A DNA stretch of 64,000 nucleotides from DATKUC01 sp964553615 (GTDB lineage Bacteria > Spirochaetota > Spirochaetia > DSM-27196 > DATKUC01): the NCBI GenBank assembly GCA_964553615.1, contig CAZKMA010000019.1:11160-75159 (forward strand). The letters run 5' to 3'. Below, piece after piece: positions 24,629 to 32,760 of the stretch (position 1 is the stretch's first letter; each line of letters begins with the position of its first letter). Both the position numbers and the translations under genes were made by a program. The notes beneath the pieces are model-generated. The model was not told where the DNA came from, searched no databases, and saw nothing but the letters and a program-made list of their open reading frames with translations.

Positions 24629-25867
24629 ATGAAACGAAATGTCTATTACCGGGATTCGATTATGGGAGACCGTTTCACCTATCTCGATCCCGTGGATCGG
24701 TACCTGATTCCCCCGGAGGAGCCGCTCTTCCGGTTCAACATCATTGGCAGCGGCATTATCGGGATGGAACATATCCGGATTACCCTTCTCGAAGGGCGGG
24801 CTACGATCAACGGCATATTCGATGAGAGCGCGCGCAGCGCACAGGCAGGTCGCGCGGTCTTCCGGCAATTCAGGCCGGATGCGGATCTGACCATTTACGA
24901 ATCGCTCGAGACTGCCTGCAATGATCCCAGGGCAGACGCGCTTATCATCTGTACCCCGAACTACACCCATCTGAATGTTCTGAAGGTTGCGGCACAATCG
25001 GGCAAGCCCATTCTCCTCGAGAAACCGATGGCAACCACGGTTCCCGATGCATTCGAGATAGTACGGATGAGCGCGAGCTATCCGGCGTTTTTCCAGGTCG
25101 GCCTGCAATACCGATACAAGGCAATCTACCAGGAGGCCATTGCGCGGGCGCTTTCTGAGAAAGCCGTCGGAGGGATCAAGACCATCTCCATCCTGGAGCA
25201 CCGGCCTCCCTTTCTGGATAAGGTGAAGCAATGGAACAAGTTCTCCAAATACTCCGGGGGCACGCTGGTGGAGAAGTGCTGCCACTACTTCGACCTGTTC
25301 AACTACTTCTCGCAGTCGAAACCCGAAGAAGTGTATGCGGTGGGAGATATGGACGTGAACTTCACCGAGTTTGAATATCAGGGTGAGCGATCGGATATTC
25401 TTGACAACGCGTTCGTAACGGTGCGATACGGGAACGGGATCAAGGCGATGTTCAATCTCTGCATGTTCTCTCCGCTATTCTACGAGGAAGTTACCATTTG
25501 CGGTGAAACGGGGCGACTTCGTGCGTCCGAAAAAGAGGACTTCGTTACGGGTCAAACCCTGAAAACGGAGTTTCAGCTCCATCGTGGCGGAGACAAACCA
25601 TCCTATACCTCCGAACCCCATTATCCGGAGCTCATAGAACGCAGCGGTCACAATGGTGCCACTTTTTTCGAACATGTGAACTTCATCGAGAACCTGCTGG
25701 GCAATCCTGTAGATACGGTCACGGCGAATGTACAGGATGGATTCTGGTCCGTGGTTGTGGGGAGTGCGGCGGAACTATCCGTACGGGAACACCGCATTGT
25801 ACGGATCGATGAAATGTTGTCCACATTCGGAATAGACCCGGCGGATCCGCTCATTGCGGAGAAATAA
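24629..25867 (+). CDS. Gfo/Idh/MocA family oxidoreductase
   Basis: NAD(P)-dependent sugar or sugar-acid dehydrogenase of 412 residues. The Rossmann start is displaced by about 35 residues: FNIIGSGIIGMEHIRITLL. The signature LLEKPMATTVPDAFEIV with the catalytic lysine follows, then QVGLQYRYKAIYQEAI and the His-containing GGTLVEKCCHYFDLFNYF. Length is somewhat above the ~350 typical, because of the N-terminal extension and a C-terminal tail. It stands alone: 3' neighbours are on the other strand. It is not close to iolG in sequence, so its substrate is not predictable. Start ATG at 24629 follows an AGAGGCAG-like site. Confidence 0.85.
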   Translation: MKRNVYYRDSIMGDRFTYLDPVDRYLIPPEEPLFRFNIIGSGIIGMEHIRITLLEGRATINGIFDESARSAQAGRAVFRQFRPDADLTIYESLETACNDPRADALIICTPNYTHLNVLKVAAQSGKPILLEKPMATTVPDAFEIVRMSASYPAFFQVGLQYRYKAIYQEAIARALSEKAVGGIKTISILEHRPPFLDKVKQWNKFSKYSGGTLVEKCCHYFDLFNYFSQSKPEEVYAVGDMDVNFTEFEYQGERSDILDNAFVTVRYGNGIKAMFNLCMFSPLFYEEVTICGETGRLRASEKEDFVTGQTLKTEFQLHRGGDKPSYTSEPHYPELIERSGHNGATFFEHVNFIENLLGNPVDTVTANVQDGFWSVVVGSAAELSVREHRIVRIDEMLSTFGIDPADPLIAEK

Positions 25868-25894
25868 CGACCGCCGGGATACAGAGCAACGGGT

Positions 25895-26815
25895 CTATCG
25901 CTCCATCAAACGTTCGATGGTCTTCATGACCGACCCTACATCGGTAAGGTTCATGGGGAGAACCACGTTGGTCGACGGTTTGGCGAGATTTTCAAGCTCG
26001 GTAAGGTAGCTCTCGGCAATTCTGAGCGTTACCGCATCCTCTCCACCCGGATCCTCTATGGCTGAAGCAACTTTCCGGATGCTGTTGGCTGTGGCTTTCG
26101 CAACCGAGAGGATCTCCCGCGCATGGCCTTCGGCCTGATTGATGAGCCGTTCCTTTTCGCCCTCGCTCTTGTTGATCGCCTCTTCCATTGCGCCCTGCGA
26201 ATAGTTGATGTGCGATTCCATCTCCCCTTCGCTCTTGGCTATTTCGGCACGCTTTTCCCGTTCGGCTTTCATCTGGATTTCCATAGCGTGCAATACGGGG
26301 TCCGGAACTGAAATATTCTGGATCTCGTACCGCGAAACCCGGACACCCCACGGATCGGATGCTTCATCCACGCTCTTTACCACTGCGGAATTGATCTTGC
26401 CACGCTCCTCGAATGTACGGTCCAGCTCGAGCTTGCCAATAACCGAGCGCATGGTGGTCTGTGCGAGCTGGATGGTCGCGTACCGGTAGTTGCTGATTCC
26501 ATAGCTCGCCTTCTCCGGGTCTACTACCTGCATATACAGCACACCGTCAACGGTAACTTTCACGTTGTCCTGAGTAAAGCATGACTGCGCGGGAACATCG
26601 ACGGCCATTTCTTTCAGATTGTGTTTGTACCGTACACGGTCAATGAATGGCGTCAGAACATGGAACCCGGCTTCGAGCGTCTTGCTGTACTTCCCGAGCC
26701 GCTCAACGACCAGGCACGATTTTGCCGGCACAATTCTAATGCTGCGAAGGAGCGAAAACGCAACAATTGCTCCAAAGAGACCAAGGATTACATAGAGCGG
26801 CAGCAATGGATTCAT
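25895..26815 (-). CDS. SPFH/Band 7 domain membrane protein (stomatin/QmcA-like), second copy
   Basis: Stomatin-like membrane scaffold of 306 residues. An N-terminal membrane segment (LLPLYVILGLFGAIVAFSLL) is followed by the Band 7 domain (VPAKSCLVVERLGKYSKTLE, FIDRVRYKHNLKEMAVDVPA, DPWGVRVSRYEIQNI) and a long charged helix rich in Glu/Lys/Ala that would form a coiled coil in oligomeric rings. It overlaps the preceding SPFH gene by 4 bp (ATGA). With nfeD this gives the typical NfeD-stomatin partnership, in which NfeD acts as partner or protease for the stomatin. It is the last gene of the operon and closely similar in layout to its neighbour, so probably a tandem duplication. Confidence 0.9.
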   Translation of the reverse strand: MNPLLPLYVILGLFGAIVAFSLLRSIRIVPAKSCLVVERLGKYSKTLEAGFHVLTPFIDRVRYKHNLKEMAVDVPAQSCFTQDNVKVTVDGVLYMQVVDPEKASYGISNYRYATIQLAQTTMRSVIGKLELDRTFEERGKINSAVVKSVDEASDPWGVRVSRYEIQNISVPDPVLHAMEIQMKAEREKRAEIAKSEGEMESHINYSQGAMEEAINKSEGEKERLINQAEGHAREILSVAKATANSIRKVASAIEDPGGEDAVTLRIAESYLTELENLAKPSTNVVLPMNLTDVGSVMKTIERLMER

Positions 26816-27726
26816 TTCTTTTCTCCTCTCAGCGCCCTGCCCAGGATGTCGGAAACGCCGCGAATTTCAGCAAGCCCCTCCGGCAGGATTTCGGTATTCG
26901 CACTCCGGACGATGTTCCCGAACCGCTCTATGAACTGCTCGGCAATCCGCAACGACATTGCTTCTTTGCCTTTTGCGCCCTGAAGCGCGGCCGCGATTTC
27001 CGAGATGCCCTGCGCGGTGGCGTCAGCTACAATCTCAATTGCACGTGCACGGCCGTCCGACTCATTGAACACACGCTGCCGCTCGCCCATGCTCAGGTTG
27101 ATGGCTTCCTGTCGCTCTCCTTTTGATATATTGATCCGTGCAGTCTTTTCGCCTTCGCTCTTGAGAATGCTCGAACGCTTGTCCCGTTCAGCGCGCATCT
27201 GCCGTTCCATTGCCAGCTCGATGGTCTCGGTCGGTGAAATATCCTTTATCTCATAGCGCGTGACCTTGATCCCCCAGGGATCTGAGGCTTCGTCTACCGC
27301 CTTGACAATTGCATCATTAATGGCGTCCCGCTCGGAGAATGCGTGGTCAAGCACGAGCTTGCCAATTTCCGAGCGCATGGTGGTCTTCGCAAGCTGGGCC
27401 GTAGCATACCGGTAGTTCTCTATGCCGTAACTCGCCTTTGCAGGATCCATCACCTTGAGATAGAGTATTCCGTCCACGGTGACCTGCACATTATCGTTGG
27501 TAATGCAGATCTGCGGCTCAACATCTATCACCTCTTCCTTGAGGATGTGCTTGTAGGCAACACGCTGAACCCCGGGCACAAGAAAGTGCAGACCGGAACC
27601 AAAGGTCTTTCTATACTTGCCGAACTGTTCGATAATCCAAGACTCCTGTTCCGGCACAATCCGTACGAGTTTCAGGATGATAAACAGCACAAGCAACGCA
27701 AAAACATAGGCGAGAATTGTTCCCAT
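26812..27726 (-). CDS. SPFH/Band 7 domain membrane protein (stomatin/QmcA-like), first copy
   Basis: Stomatin-like protein of 304 residues, parallel in build to the downstream gene: membrane segment at the start (ILAYVFALLVLFIILKLVRI), Band 7 core (VPEQESWIIEQFGKYRKTFG, GVQRVAYKHILKEEVIDVEP, DPWGIKVTRYEIKDI), then the Ala/Glu/Arg-rich coiled coil and a short tail. These proteins oligomerise in membrane microdomains and influence proteases or membrane fluidity. The start codon overlaps the nfeD stop by one base (TAATG), so translation is coupled. Confidence 0.9.
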   Translation of the reverse strand: MGTILAYVFALLVLFIILKLVRIVPEQESWIIEQFGKYRKTFGSGLHFLVPGVQRVAYKHILKEEVIDVEPQICITNDNVQVTVDGILYLKVMDPAKASYGIENYRYATAQLAKTTMRSEIGKLVLDHAFSERDAINDAIVKAVDEASDPWGIKVTRYEIKDISPTETIELAMERQMRAERDKRSSILKSEGEKTARINISKGERQEAINLSMGERQRVFNESDGRARAIEIVADATAQGISEIAAALQGAKGKEAMSLRIAEQFIERFGNIVRSANTEILPEGLAEIRGVSDILGRALRGEKK

Positions 27727-28193
27727 TACTCCTCCTTCGGCCCGTTGAGTACCGAGCGTGTAACAGTGAATGTAAGATTGTCTTTCTCAATGATATCGAC
27801 GCTGTCGCCGACCTCGAACACCTCAGTATAACTTATGGCCTTCCATGTCGTGCCCCCGAGCTTTACCCGTCCCGGTTCATCCGGAGTAATCCGTTCGGTC
27901 ACGACCGCTCTCCGACCGATTTCATTGTTTCCGATGCCGCCTTCAATAAGCGTTCCTCGAAAGATGCGGGTGAAGCGCTTGCGAAGAAAACCGACGAACA
28001 GTCCCGTGGATGCAAGCCAGATGAGCGCCTGTAGCCCAAGATGACTCGCAAGACCGGGGACAACACCGGTCAGGAGTGCGGTTATGAGGGCCCCGACACC
28101 GAAGAAGAAAATCACGAAGCCCGGGACCAGGAACTCCGCCCCTATAAGAATAAGGCCTGCAAGAGCCCACAGAAATATGGGACTGAAAAACAT
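27726..28193 (-). CDS. NfeD family membrane protein
   Basis: Short-form NfeD of 155 residues: three N-terminal membrane segments (around residues 3-22, 25-45, 50-75) and a C-terminal OB-fold domain (RRAVVTERITPDEPGRVKL, WKAISYTEVFEVGDSVDII). Short NfeD proteins lack the ClpP-like protease part of long NfeD and partner with SPFH proteins. ATG at 28193 has GAGGAG upstream; the longer frame upstream has no site. It heads the nfeD-SPFH-SPFH operon. Confidence 0.9.
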   Translation of the reverse strand: MFFSPIFLWALAGLILIGAEFLVPGFVIFFFGVGALITALLTGVVPGLASHLGLQALIWLASTGLFVGFLRKRFTRIFRGTLIEGGIGNNEIGRRAVVTERITPDEPGRVKLGGTTWKAISYTEVFEVGDSVDIIEKDNLTFTVTRSVLNGPKEE

Positions 28194-28397
28194 TGAATCA
28201 TGCTCCTCTAGAAGAAGATTAGGTCCCGGGGGTGCAATTGTCAAGGATGGGCGGATCCCGGGAGCTTCTCTTCAACCGCTATGCAATTCCAGTGGTCGCC
28301 GCAACGTCCCATGAAATGAGATAGGCGCGGCGCACGATAGCATGCCAGTTGACGGTGCCGTGGCAAAATGAGAACTGCTGTCCGACCCGGGCTTTCC

Positions 28398-28426
28398 TTG
28401 ACCGCTTTTCGGCGCCATGGTACAGT
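28398..28426 (+). promoter_or_regulatory. Candidate promoter of the radical SAM gene
   Basis: TTGACC (28398-28403), 17-nt spacer, TACAGT (28421-28426), ending 18 bp before the GTG start. The rest of the 250-bp divergent gap with nfeD (28194-28397) shows no gene. Confidence 0.55.
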
Positions 28427-28444
28427 ACATTTTGGAGATAAATA

Positions 28445-29560
28445 GTGAGCACCCAGACTGCCCCGGCCTTGCACCCCTTTGCTTCGCGTTTTACGTTCGA
28501 CCAGGCTCCAATGCTGGTCTATTGGGAGTCCACGCAGGCGTGTGATCTTGCGTGCATACATTGCCGTGCAGAGGCAATTTCCGCTCATCACCCCCTCGAG
28601 CTTTCTACCGAAGAAGTACAGAGACTTTTTCGGGAAATCCGTTCTTTTGGCGAGAAGCATGCTCCGCACCTCGTCATTACGGGCGGCGATCCGCTCAAAC
28701 GAAGCGATCTGTTCGAGCTCATCGCCTACGCACGGCAGCTTGGAATTACGGTTTCCGTAACTCCGGCGGCAAGTCCGAGCCTCACGGTCGAGATGATTGA
28801 GCGCCTCCGGGATGCGGGTGTGGATAGCCTTGCATTGAGCCTTGACGGCTCGAACGCGGCGCTCCACGATTCGCACCGCGGAGTAGAAGGAACGTTTGAC
28901 CGGACAATAGCGGCGATCAAGGCTGCAGGAAGCGCGGGGCTCAATCTTCAGATCAATACGACGGTTACCGCTGCGACGCTTCCGGATCTTCCGCAGACGT
29001 TCGAGCTGCTCTCCACTCTTCCAATAGAGCGCTGGGCGCTGTTTTTCCTCATTTCCACCGGCAGGGGCCGGGAGCTTTCAGAAGTCACCCCGGGTCAGGG
29101 AGAGCGGCTCCTGCACTGGCTCTGCGATCTCATGGACAGGGACGACCTGCCGTTTGCGGTTAAATCCACGGAAGCCCCGCATCTTCGCCGCATTGCCTAT
29201 CAACGCATGCACGCTCGCGGAAGCGATGATGAGCAGTTCGTCCACTCTCCTCTGGGCCGAGGACTCGGGATTCGCGATGGAAACGGTGTGGTCTTCGTTT
29301 CGCATCTGGGGAAGGTCTATCCGAGCGGTTTCCTGCCCATAGAAGGTGGCGACATTCGTTCGCAGAGTCTGCTCGATATCTATCGCACAAGCGATCTCTT
29401 CGTCTCTCTCCGCGATGCGGATGCGCTCAAAGGTAAGTGTGGACGCTGTCCCTACCGCCTCCTGTGCGGCGGGTCCCGCGCACGCGCCTTTGCCGCAACG
29501 GGAGACGCCATGGAGAGCGATCCCCTGTGCCCCTATCCAACCATCTTTTTCCATGACTGA
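28445..29560 (+). CDS. Radical SAM/SPASM domain protein (TIGR04053-like)
   Basis: Radical SAM enzyme of 371 residues. The cluster motif CDLACIHC is at Cys33, Cys37 and Cys40, after FDQAPMLVYWESTQA, a start I associate with the TIGR04053 (BA_1875) group. GGDPLKRSDLFELI is the GGE-like SAM-binding motif. The C-terminal SPASM cysteines are in CGRCPYRLLCGGSRARA and the final LCPYP, able to bind auxiliary [4Fe-4S] clusters. Relatives include heme-biosynthesis (AhbC/AhbD, NirJ) and peptide-modifying enzymes, but no heme genes or short precursor peptide are visible next to it. The substrate is therefore open. GTG at 28445 follows GGAG by 8 nt. Confidence 0.88.
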   Translation: MSTQTAPALHPFASRFTFDQAPMLVYWESTQACDLACIHCRAEAISAHHPLELSTEEVQRLFREIRSFGEKHAPHLVITGGDPLKRSDLFELIAYARQLGITVSVTPAASPSLTVEMIERLRDAGVDSLALSLDGSNAALHDSHRGVEGTFDRTIAAIKAAGSAGLNLQINTTVTAATLPDLPQTFELLSTLPIERWALFFLISTGRGRELSEVTPGQGERLLHWLCDLMDRDDLPFAVKSTEAPHLRRIAYQRMHARGSDDEQFVHSPLGRGLGIRDGNGVVFVSHLGKVYPSGFLPIEGGDIRSQSLLDIYRTSDLFVSLRDADALKGKCGRCPYRLLCGGSRARAFAATGDAMESDPLCPYPTIFFHD

Positions 29561-29581
29561 TTAAGCTCAGGACGAGTCGGT

Positions 29582-29611
29582 GGGACATCTCGAAGACTGC
29601 GGAGATGTCCC
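29582..29611. terminator. Perfect 10-bp stem-loop between convergent genes
   Basis: GGGACATCTC (29582-29591) and GAGATGTCCC (29602-29611) with a 10-nt loop, placed between the radical SAM gene stop (29560) and the FHA gene stop (29641). No T-run follows on either strand. Most likely a bidirectional terminator or mRNA 3' stabiliser. Confidence 0.55.
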
Positions 29612-29640
29612 GCAGGGAAACTCGGCGTGGTGCGAAACGG

Positions 29641-29988
29641 TCAGGCCCGGAAGATCTGCAGCTGCGTATGACCGATCATGATAATATCACCAATCTTGAC
29701 CGAGACCTCCGTTTTGGGGAGAAGCGGCTTGTTATTCAGATATGTCTGGTTCGTGCTGCCAAGATCTTTGAGCGTGCACTTTCCTTCAACAATCTCTATG
29801 ATGGCATGTCGCCGGGAAACGAGGGGATCGTTCGAGAGAACCACATCGTTCTCCTTATCTCTGCCAATCAGGATAGTCTTGGACATGTCTATTGACTGCG
29901 CTCCGAACCTGAGGCGAAACGTATTCTTTTCACCGCTGTGAGCAATCTCTTTTCCCGCGGGGCTTCTCTTGTAGACGGTTTCATCCAT
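29641..29988 (-). CDS. FHA domain protein
   Basis: Stand-alone phosphothreonine-recognition module of 115 residues. The FHA signature is complete: ILIGRDKENDVVLSNDPLVS then SRRHAIIE, and LKDLGSTNQTYLNN, with the phosphopeptide-binding Arg, Ser and Asn. The N-terminal 35 residues are polar and basic. ATG at 29988 has AAAGGAGG 8 nt upstream. No Ser/Thr kinase or phosphatase is next to it, so its partner must be elsewhere. The 246 bp between it and the next gene (29989-30234) hold no convincing gene; the open frame there on the minus strand lies antisense to the hydrolase. Confidence 0.85.
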   Translation of the reverse strand: MDETVYKRSPAGKEIAHSGEKNTFRLRFGAQSIDMSKTILIGRDKENDVVLSNDPLVSRRHAIIEIVEGKCTLKDLGSTNQTYLNNKPLLPKTEVSVKIGDIIMIGHTQLQIFRA

Positions 29989-30234
29989 GGTTGCTGCCTC
30001 CTTTCGACAGTGTACAGCAAGGCGGCAAAGAAATCATGTCCGGCATCAACAGAGGATTCTTTCCGATGGCGCCACCCAATCTCTTGCTGAACGTCCGCGC
30101 CGGACGCGGATACGCGGACTCTTGACAACGGGGAGCGGGAAATGTACCGTCGTCTCAATATTCCATTGAACACCCATCCATGTCCTGGGGAATCTCTCTC
30201 TGATATCTGTGTCTCCAGAGGCTGAGCAGGGCAC

Positions 30235-31206
30235 ATGTGTAAATTGAAAACAGGAAGAGGCAGGAAGGTGATGTTTGTTGCTGCAATTGTCCTGGGAATT
30301 ATTGTTTGTCTCAATGTAATCGGGTTTGCAGTGAACAGAATATTCTTTTCAAGCGAGCTTGAAACTGTCTCGCCGTATGGACAGATCGTAGAAATAGACG
30401 GCCGGAAGATGCATGTGTATTCCATGGGAAATGGCCAGGAAACCATTGTGCTATTGCCTGGATTTGGTGTGTCGTTACCAAGCGCAGACTTTGGCCCGCT
30501 GATGAGAGAGCTTTCCAGAGAATACACTGTTGTCTGTATTGAATATTTCGGTACTGGTTTCAGCGACCGGACAAGAACAGCACGAACAAATGAAAACTAC
30601 ACGGAAGAAATAAGAACGGCATTGTCTTTGGCCGGATTTGAGGCGCCGTATGTCCTGATGCCTCACTCTGCGTCCGGCGTTTACAGCGAGTACTATGCTG
30701 CCAGGTACCCGGATGAAATCTCTGCGATTGTCATGCTGGACACAACTTCAACTGCAAAAACAGGAAGCGGAAATCTGCCGAAATTCGTTTACGGAATGGC
30801 GTTGTTGCAGCAGGCCTGTGGATTGACACGCATTTCCTTTGGATTGATGCCTCCTTCTCAGAAAACTGAAAATGGATACACCGCAAAGGAAATTGGTGAC
30901 TATAGACTGTTTTCCTACCACGTACTCAACGATACCATGATTGATCAGTCGTATCGCCTGCTGGAAAATATCAAAGAGGTAAGCGCAATCGACTTCCCTC
31001 AGGAAATACCGGTATTGAAGCTCATCTCCTCACAAACGGTAAAGAGAGCAGGCCAGGAGTATCAGACAAATCACTTGAACAGACTGGGAGCGGACGCTGA
31101 ATCAGGAATTATCGAATGCTCTCATTTTATATATCAGACGAATGTTACGGACATTGTTGATGCAACACGTGCTTTCCTCGGCAGAAGGTCAACCGATAGT
31201 ACTTGA
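30235..31206 (+). CDS. Membrane-anchored alpha/beta hydrolase, atypical base composition
   Basis: Alpha/beta-hydrolase of 323 residues with an N-terminal membrane anchor (VMFVAAIVLGIIVCLNVIGF). Fold markers: GQETIVLLPGFG (oxyanion strand), YFGTGFSD, and the nucleophile elbow at VLMPHSASGVYSEYYA, where Pro-His-Ser-Ala-Ser-Gly replaces the usual Gly-His-Ser-x-Gly-Gly. A late Asp is not obvious, and the late His is probably in IIECSHFIYQ. The gene is visibly richer in A+T than its neighbours and uses many AAA/GAA/ATT codons, which suggests transfer from a lower-GC (Firmicute-like) donor. The start is ATG 30235 or ATG 30271; the latter has AGGAAGG 4 nt upstream. Confidence 0.8.
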   Translation: MCKLKTGRGRKVMFVAAIVLGIIVCLNVIGFAVNRIFFSSELETVSPYGQIVEIDGRKMHVYSMGNGQETIVLLPGFGVSLPSADFGPLMRELSREYTVVCIEYFGTGFSDRTRTARTNENYTEEIRTALSLAGFEAPYVLMPHSASGVYSEYYAARYPDEISAIVMLDTTSTAKTGSGNLPKFVYGMALLQQACGLTRISFGLMPPSQKTENGYTAKEIGDYRLFSYHVLNDTMIDQSYRLLENIKEVSAIDFPQEIPVLKLISSQTVKRAGQEYQTNHLNRLGADAESGIIECSHFIYQTNVTDIVDATRAFLGRRSTDST

Positions 31207-31233
31207 TGCGGCGAATATCATTCGCACCTGTCG

Positions 31234-31872
31234 CTATTTTTCCAGTCCACGGTATCCGTGAACGGTTGTCACGAGTCTCCGCCAGACTATCCGCTCACGC
31301 GGGGTAAGCTCCGGGCGGGTCGAGTCGGAGAAGTTCGAGTATTCAATGTATCGTTCAACGGCCTGTGCCAGTTCCTGGAGTTTCGCCTCCTGCCCCCGGC
31401 TGAGCCAGTCCGGGAGTTCGGGTAACTGTGCACGAATGGCCTGATAATGCGGAACGCAGTACCCGGTTGACCGACTGAATCCTTCCTGGAGCTCGGAGTC
31501 CGCAATGAATCCCTTGAGGACTTTCAGATACTCGGCGGTGTAGTGTTCAGTTTTCTGACAGGCAGGGCACTCGGCGCTTCGGATTGGAGAAACATTCTCC
31601 ATATCCGCATGCAGAATTCCCTGATACAGGATTGCCGCTGCGAGCCCATCGTTGCATGCAAGAAACTGGTAGCCGTGGTGATTGCAGAATCCGTGACTTT
31701 CGGAAAAGTGCTTGCGGAATCGCCGGTCGTTCACGTGTTCGTAAACAAGGGATTGAAAGTACTGGTCAATGCGGGTGTCCACGTATTCGCACAACGGGCA
31801 CCTGTCGGCATTGAAGCATTCGATCATCCGGTAAAAAAACATGTGTTTTGCGGGTGTCTTCTTCTTGCTCAC
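31234..31872 (-). CDS. DUF6062 family protein (Cys/His-rich)
   Basis: Protein of 212 residues of unknown function that I assign to DUF6062. It has paired metal-type motifs: CPLCEYVD near the N-terminus, HGFCNHHGYQ, ECPACQ, and GYCVPHYQA, suggesting two structural zinc sites in a mostly helical protein. The C-terminus is basic. ATG at 31872 (MSKKKTPAKH) begins a basic N-terminus. It is convergent with the hydrolase gene and divergent from the TetR gene. The 246-bp gap upstream (31873-32118) holds the efflux promoter. Confidence 0.75.
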   Translation of the reverse strand: MSKKKTPAKHMFFYRMIECFNADRCPLCEYVDTRIDQYFQSLVYEHVNDRRFRKHFSESHGFCNHHGYQFLACNDGLAAAILYQGILHADMENVSPIRSAECPACQKTEHYTAEYLKVLKGFIADSELQEGFSRSTGYCVPHYQAIRAQLPELPDWLSRGQEAKLQELAQAVERYIEYSNFSDSTRPELTPRERIVWRRLVTTVHGYRGLEK

Positions 31873-32023
31873 GGTGTTCCTAAACTCCCGGCGTTTTCAC
31901 AATCACCGGTTACTATCAGTTGCTGCACACAATGTACCGATCTCGGGCCAAATTGGCTACGCTGAAGGTGTGTCCTGCGTGGTCTGCACCCGTTCACGAG
32001 ATCGGTCCGGTTTCGCCGCTCCC

Positions 32024-32090
32024 TTGACCGGAGGGTGGTAACCTGTTAGATTTTTCTGAGCGACGGCTCAAAATAGTGAGCGGTTGCTCA
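32024..32090 (+). promoter_or_regulatory. Efflux operon promoter with twin TGAGC-N4-GCTCA operators
   Basis: -35 TTGACC (32024-32029), 17-nt spacer, -10 TAGATT (32047-32052). Two perfect palindromes follow: TGAGCGACGGCTCA (32057-32070) and TGAGCGGTTGCTCA (32077-32090). Their centres are 20 bp apart, two helical turns, right at the transcription start and ahead of tetR. This is the standard layout for an autorepressing TetR protein. Confidence 0.75.
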
Positions 32091-32118
32091 TTTCAGCAAT
32101 GAAACAGAAAGGAAGTCC

Positions 32119-32760
32119 ATGGGAAACGCGCAGGATTGGAAGGAACGCCGCACAGATGAGTTGAAAGATATCATCCTGAACGCCGCTGCGATGGTCTTCA
32201 ACGAAAAGGGTTTTGACCGCGCAACAACCCGCGAGATTGCGCGCGAGGCGGCAATTTCCGAAGGCACGATATACAACTATTTCCCCGCGAAACGCGATCT
32301 GCTCCTCTCGCTCGTTCACAGGTTTGCCCGGAACGCAAAGGACGCGTTTCACGAGAAAACGGGGGATCCGGAGGCCCATGGTGGACAGGCAAACTTTGCG
32401 GCGCGATATTTCCTTGACCGGCTCACCTTGTTCCGTACTGGATTGAGTCCGACGCTCATCCTCTACCATGCAAAGCGGGATCCGGACGTACGGGCAATAC
32501 TGGACGAGGTGCTGGTTGCCTCCATGGGTGAAATGCTGCGCCCACGACTGGAGAACCTGAAACTTCTGGGTCTCATACGCGATGTGGATATCGACTTTCT
32601 TATCATGTTTCTGCGCTCTATCGTCTTCGGAATAGCAGTGCTTCAGGATCTGGAAATATCCGGGGACGGCAGGGGCAAATCGCTCGATGACCTGAGCAAC
32701 ATGGCTCGGGACCTCGTGTGGAACGGTATTGTGAAAGGAACGCATCATGAACACGAGTAA
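32119..32760 (+). CDS. TetR family transcriptional regulator of the efflux operon
   Basis: Repressor of 213 residues. The N-terminal helix-turn-helix is typical: KDIILNAAAMVFNEKGFDR, then TTREIAREAAISEGTIYNYF, followed by a helical ligand domain. It is the first gene of its own operon and the twin palindromes upstream are its probable binding sites, so drug or substrate binding would relieve repression of the pump. ATG at 32119 follows AGAAAGGAAG. Its end overlaps the next start by 14 bp. Confidence 0.92.
   Translation: MGNAQDWKERRTDELKDIILNAAAMVFNEKGFDRATTREIAREAAISEGTIYNYFPAKRDLLLSLVHRFARNAKDAFHEKTGDPEAHGGQANFAARYFLDRLTLFRTGLSPTLILYHAKRDPDVRAILDEVLVASMGEMLRPRLENLKLLGLIRDVDIDFLIMFLRSIVFGIAVLQDLEISGDGRGKSLDDLSNMARDLVWNGIVKGTHHEHE

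Noticed and set aside
28445..29988. Radical SAM plus FHA gene as a peptide-modification cluster
   Set aside because: The genes are convergent, separated by a stem-loop, and no small precursor peptide gene is visible.
29889..30527. 212-codon minus-strand frame in the gap before the hydrolase
   Set aside because: It overlaps the FHA start and the hydrolase gene, and its translation shows no recognisable domain.
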